64,000 bases of DNA from Mycobacterium numidiamassiliense (lineage in GTDB: Bacteria; Actinomycetota; Actinomycetes; Mycobacteriales; Mycobacteriaceae): assembly GCF_900157365.1 (NCBI RefSeq), contig NZ_FUEZ01000004.1:496001-560000 (forward strand), read 5' to 3'. Position 1 is the stretch's first letter. Every line of letters starts with the position of its first letter. The notes beneath the pieces are model-generated. The model had not been told where the DNA came from. It did not search any database and saw only the letters and a program-made list of their open reading frames with translations. Shown piece after piece: positions 58,655 through 64,000 of this stretch. Position numbers and translations under genes: made by a program.

Positions 58655-59631
58655 CGCAGCTCCAAACCTTTGAGGAAGTCCAGCAAGGCCGCATTCACCT
58701 CGTCGGGCCGCTCCTGTTGCAACCAGTGGCCCGCGCCGTCGATCATCACTTGACGGTACGGTCCGCTGATCACCTCGGACGAGCGGTCGGCGCGGGTGAA
58801 GGTCAGCACCGGATCGGCTGTGCCTCCGATGAACAAGCACGGCACCGAGATCTTGGCGTCGGCGAGTTCCGCGGTGTTCTCCCAGTTGCGGTCGAGGTTG
58901 CGGTACCAGTTGAGGCCGCCGGTGAACCCGGTGCGGGAGAACTCGCCGATGTAGTGGTCGATCTCGTCTTGGCTGATCCAATCCGGCAGAGCGTCCGGCT
59001 CGGGGAGACGCTCGATGAAGCCCTCCGGGCCGGGGGCCACCATCCGCAGCGCGGCGCTCTGGTCGTCGGAGAGCCGCAGGCCGCCCATCATGCGGCGGAT
59101 GGTGCGGGCGGTGTCGCCGCCGAGTTCGGCATCGGCGACCCCCGGCTCCTGAAAGTAGAGCATGTAGAAGAAGTTGTCCCCGAACGTCTTTCGGAACGCC
59201 GCTGTCGGTGCCACCTTGGCGCGGGGCAGCGCCGGGACGCTCATGCCCACGACCGCCGCGACCCGGTCGGGATGCAGCAGCGGCGCATGCCATGCCACCG
59301 GAGCGCCCCAGTCGTGGCCGATCCAGACGGCGCGCTGGGCTCCGACATCGTCGAGCAGCCCGACGATGTCGGCGGTCAATTCGTGGATGGTGTAGGCGTC
59401 AATCGCATCGGGACGAGACGAACCGCCGTAGCCGCGCTGATCGGGTGCCAGCACGTGGTAGCCGGCCTCGGCGAGAACCGGGATTTGGTGACGCCATGAG
59501 TAGGCCAGTTCCGGAAAGCCGTGAGTCAGGACCACCACGGGGGCGTCGCGGTCTCCGGCCTCGATCACCCGCAATTGCACGCCGTTGGTGTCGACTAACC
59601 GTTCGGTTGATGTGGGCCTGGACAAGGGCAT
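58651..59631 (-). CDS. ephA: Epoxide hydrolase EphA
   Basis: Alpha/beta-hydrolase-fold epoxide hydrolase, 326 residues. It has oxyanion motif HGFPE at 37-41, DQRGYGGSS, nucleophile D107 in GHDWGAP, and catalytic H302 in GAGHWLQQERP. It opens epoxides to diols. First gene of an overlapping three-gene operon with a monooxygenase and a dehydrogenase, a natural order for epoxide formation and diol oxidation. Confidence 0.93.
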   Translation of the reverse strand: MPLSRPTSTERLVDTNGVQLRVIEAGDRDAPVVVLTHGFPELAYSWRHQIPVLAEAGYHVLAPDQRGYGGSSRPDAIDAYTIHELTADIVGLLDDVGAQRAVWIGHDWGAPVAWHAPLLHPDRVAAVVGMSVPALPRAKVAPTAAFRKTFGDNFFYMLYFQEPGVADAELGGDTARTIRRMMGGLRLSDDQSAALRMVAPGPEGFIERLPEPDALPDWISQDEIDHYIGEFSRTGFTGGLNWYRNLDRNWENTAELADAKISVPCLFIGGTADPVLTFTRADRSSEVISGPYRQVMIDGAGHWLQQERPDEVNAALLDFLKGLELR

Positions 59632-59744
59632 GTCTCACCAAATCACAGCGACCGCGGGGTGAGAAGGGCTCTGCCTGATTGGAATTACCGGTTAGATTTC
59701 GCAGGGGTGCGAACGGTACTCAACAATTCGTGAAGGCAGGGCCG

Positions 59745-60122
59745 ATGCGGTTGGACCACGTGGTGCTGTGGACGAAGGATCCACGGGCGGCGGTGGACTT
59801 CTACTCCCGCGTGGTCGGTCTTGCTCCGCTTCGCTACAGCGAGTTCGAGACCGGCGACGCGCCCTTCCCGAGCGTGCGCGTGTCGCAAGACTCGGTCATC
59901 GACCTGATGCCGCTGGATGGTCGGGATGGCCATCCGGTCAATCACATCTGCCTGGCCCTGTCCAAGTCCGAATACGACGCATTGGATGAGCGTCTGCGGG
60001 CCGAAGGCGTGGACACCAGCACGCGGCTGACCAATAGCTACGGGGCCCAAGGGTGGGCGGCGCAGACGTTTTACTTCGCCGATCCGGACGGCAATGTGGT
60101 CGAAGCTCGCTACTACGACTGA
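59745..60122 (+). CDS. VOC-family (glyoxalase/bleomycin-resistance fold) protein
   Basis: 125 residues with the beta-alpha-beta-beta-beta repeat of the vicinal-oxygen-chelate fold. It starts MRLDHVVLWTKDPRAAVDFY and ends FADPDGNVVEARYYD. Metal-ligand candidates are the His of LDHV and of NHICLAL and the Glu of VVEARY. The substrate is unknown. I chose the ATG at 59745; a GTG at 59730 is possible. It is divergent from ephA. Confidence 0.82.
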   Translation: MRLDHVVLWTKDPRAAVDFYSRVVGLAPLRYSEFETGDAPFPSVRVSQDSVIDLMPLDGRDGHPVNHICLALSKSEYDALDERLRAEGVDTSTRLTNSYGAQGWAAQTFYFADPDGNVVEARYYD

Positions 60123-60208
60123 CTCCCTCGCACTCCCTGGCGCCGCGCGGGAACTGTCGCTCGTTGTCTGGACAGGACGATGGTGGGCTGCTGGGCCTGG
60201 ATAGGCCG

Positions 60209-60226
60209 TACTGGCGATCACCAGTA
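60209..60226. promoter_or_regulatory. Near-palindrome before ftsH
   Basis: TACTGG CGATCA CCAGTA: 6-bp arms around a GATC centre, 67 bp upstream of the ftsH start. It could be an operator or a leader hairpin. No other feature in 60123-60292. Confidence 0.3.
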
Positions 60227-60292
60227 GCGGTAGCCTGGACTTTTGCAGCTGCGTGTATCGGGGAAGGACCTGGCCGGCAAGGCCGATGATTG

Positions 60293-62701
<2,409 letters not shown>

Positions 62702-62717
62702 CGAAACGGAGGATTCG

Positions 62718-63326
62718 ATGGCGCTGCCGGACACTGGCGTCTCGGCGGGGCGTGTACGGTCGTTTGACCAGCAGCGTGCCGAGGACGCAGTACGTGAGTT
62801 GCTGCACGCGATCGGTGAGGACCCCGACCGAAATGGCTTGCGCGACACCCCTGCTCGCGTCGCCCGCGCGTACCGCGAGATGTTCGCCGGGCTCTACACC
62901 GATCCCGACACCGTCTTGAACACCATGTTCGACGAAGACCACGACGAGATGGTGATCGTCAAGGAAATCCCGATGTACTCCACCTGCGAGCATCACCTGG
63001 TGTCGTTCCACGGGGTGGCCCACGTCGGCTACATCCCGGGCAAGGACGGCCGGGTCACCGGTCTGTCGAAGATCGCCCGGCTGGTGGACCTGTACGCCAA
63101 ACGGCCGCAGGTGCAAGAGCGGCTAACAAGCCAGATCGCCGATGCCCTTGTGAACAAACTGGACCCGCGCGGGGTGATCGTGGTGGTCGAGGCCGAGCAT
63201 CTGTGCATGGCCATGCGCGGTGTCCGCAAGCCGGGCGCCGTGACCACGACGTCGGCGGTGCGCGGTCAATTCAAGACGAGTGCCGCTTCCCGGTCCGAGG
63301 CGCTCGACCTGATCCTGCGTAAGTAG
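62718..63326 (+). CDS. folE: GTP cyclohydrolase I
   Basis: First enzyme of folate synthesis: GTP to dihydroneopterin triphosphate, 202 residues. The zinc motif [13 protein letters not shown] gives C90 and H93, with a further cysteine in EHLCMAMRG. Other family segments are [13 protein letters not shown] and [19 protein letters not shown] lies upstream of the ATG. The gene lies 16 bp after ftsH and 4 bp before folP1, forming the fol operon. Confidence 0.97.
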   Translation: MALPDTGVSAGRVRSFDQQRAEDAVRELLHAIGEDPDRNGLRDTPARVARAYREMFAGLYTDPDTVLNTMFDEDHDEMVIVKEIPMYSTCEHHLVSFHGVAHVGYIPGKDGRVTGLSKIARLVDLYAKRPQVQERLTSQIADALVNKLDPRGVIVVVEAEHLCMAMRGVRKPGAVTTTSAVRGQFKTSAASRSEALDLILRK

Positions 63327-63330
63327 TTCA

Positions 63331-64000
63331 TTGCCAGTGCAGGTTATGGGCGTTCTGAACGTCACCGACGATTCGTTCTCGGATGGGGGGCGGTACCTCG
63401 ATTCGGACAGTGCCGTCGCGCACGGCTTGGCCATGGCCGCCGAGGGCGCGGCAATCGTGGACGTCGGCGGGGAGTCGACGCGGCCGGGTGCGGATCGGGT
63501 CGATCCCAGGGTCGAGGCGTCCCGCGTGGTCCCCGTCGTCAAAGAGCTTGCGGCGCAGGGCATTACCGTCAGCATCGACACCATGCACGCGGACGTCGCG
63601 CGGGCCGCGCTGCAGAGCGGAGCGCGAATCGTCAACGACGTCTCCGGCGGACGAGCCGACCCGGCGATGGCGCCACTGGTGGCCGAAGCCGGTGTGCCGT
63701 GGGTGTTGATGCACTGGCGGTCGGTGTCGTCCGATCAGCCGCATCACGCCCCGCACTATCGCGACGTGGTGGCCGAAGTGCGCGCCGAGCTGCTCGCCGG
63801 CGTCGACGACGCGGTTGCCGCGGGCGTCGACCCGGCCAAGCTGCTGATCGATCCCGGGCTGGGCTTCGCCAAGACGGGACAACACAATTGGGCGCTGCTG
63901 CATGCGCTACCGGAATTGGTCAATACCGGTGTCCCGGTGCTCCTGGGCGCTTCGCGGAAAAGATTCCTCGGTACGTTGTTGGCGGGACCGGATGGATCGC
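63331..64000 (+). CDS. folP1: Dihydropteroate synthase FolP1, 5' part
   Basis: Condenses dihydropterin pyrophosphate with p-aminobenzoate; target of sulfonamides and dapsone. Only the first 223 codons are in the window. The start TTG at 63331 gives MPVQVMGVLNVTDDSFSDGG, matching the family start. VDVGGEST and the conserved NDVSGG and GASRKRFLG follow. The C-terminal part is cut off at the right edge. Confidence 0.95.
   Translation, partial: MPVQVMGVLNVTDDSFSDGGRYLDSDSAVAHGLAMAAEGAAIVDVGGESTRPGADRVDPRVEASRVVPVVKELAAQGITVSIDTMHADVARAALQSGARIVNDVSGGRADPAMAPLVAEAGVPWVLMHWRSVSSDQPHHAPHYRDVVAEVRAELLAGVDDAVAAGVDPAKLLIDPGLGFAKTGQHNWALLHALPELVNTGVPVLLGASRKRFLGTLLAGPDGS

Overview
This window is chromosomal DNA of a high-GC Mycobacterium. 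Nearly every protein is recognisable as an orthologue of the M. tuberculosis Rv3683-to-Rv3608c block, here in reversed order. Tell-tale members are WhiB4, the two Get3-like ATPases, Crp, MarP, DppABCD, Ssd with the tad/flp cluster, TopA, PpgS, FtsH and FolE/FolP1. Rv numbers are from memory and not checked by search. I do not name a species. The espACD genes and the esx/PE/PPE genes I remember near ephA in M. tuberculosis are absent, which points to a non-tuberculous mycobacterium.

Layout. 1-7.5 kb: a partial metallophosphoesterase, ponA2, whiB4, the ArsA/Get3-like ATPase pair, a 53-residue DUF4177-like protein, RidA and an MBL-fold hydrolase. 7.6-14.7 kb: crp, a membrane protein, nth, a thioredoxin-like protein, a CoA-type Nudix, marP, ephE, a holin-like membrane protein and a secreted trypsin-fold protease. 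14.7-24.1 kb: acs, two extra genes (a DUF4232-like exported protein and a Cys-rich membrane protein), the dppABCD importer and a Fic-like relic. 24.1-30.3 kb: two small RNA loci (an Ms1/MTS2823-type RNA and a 6C RNA) flank a HAD phosphatase, followed by ssd, tadA, tadB, tadC, the flp pilin and two TadE-like genes in one overlapping operon. 30.3-41.2 kb: a Rv3651-type protein, a DEAD-type helicase, cspA with an intrinsic terminator, topA, a membrane adenylate cyclase and the DNA polymerase III delta-prime subunit. 41.3-42.3 kb: tRNA-Thr(CGT), a 33-codon acidic ORF and an SDR. 42.3-49.9 kb: envelope glycosylation genes (GT-C protein, galE, DUF2304 protein, ppgS, a MOP-like exporter), a TerC-like protein, a coiled-coil membrane protein and ppa. 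49.9-54.8 kb: DacB-type carboxypeptidase, zincin-like protein, tilS, hpt and a SIMPL lipoprotein. 54.8-56.2 kb: a decayed 13E12-family pseudogene and a PAS protein. 56.4-60.1 kb: an ephA/flavin monooxygenase/alcohol dehydrogenase operon and a VOC protein. 60.3-64 kb: ftsH, folE and the start of folP1.

Common threads are envelope maintenance (PonA2, MarP, DacB-like protein, galactosamine donor synthesis), redox and starvation control (WhiB4, Crp, adenylate cyclase, Ms1, 6C RNA, Ssd), and nucleotide and folate metabolism. The most notable observations are the two RNA genes flanking the HAD phosphatase, a DosR-box-like dyad just upstream of ssd with a second copy of its core between ponA2 and whiB4, a TadE-like gene with no usable start codon, and at least ten genes whose -10 hexamer sits 6-8 nt from the start codon, as expected for leaderless mRNAs.
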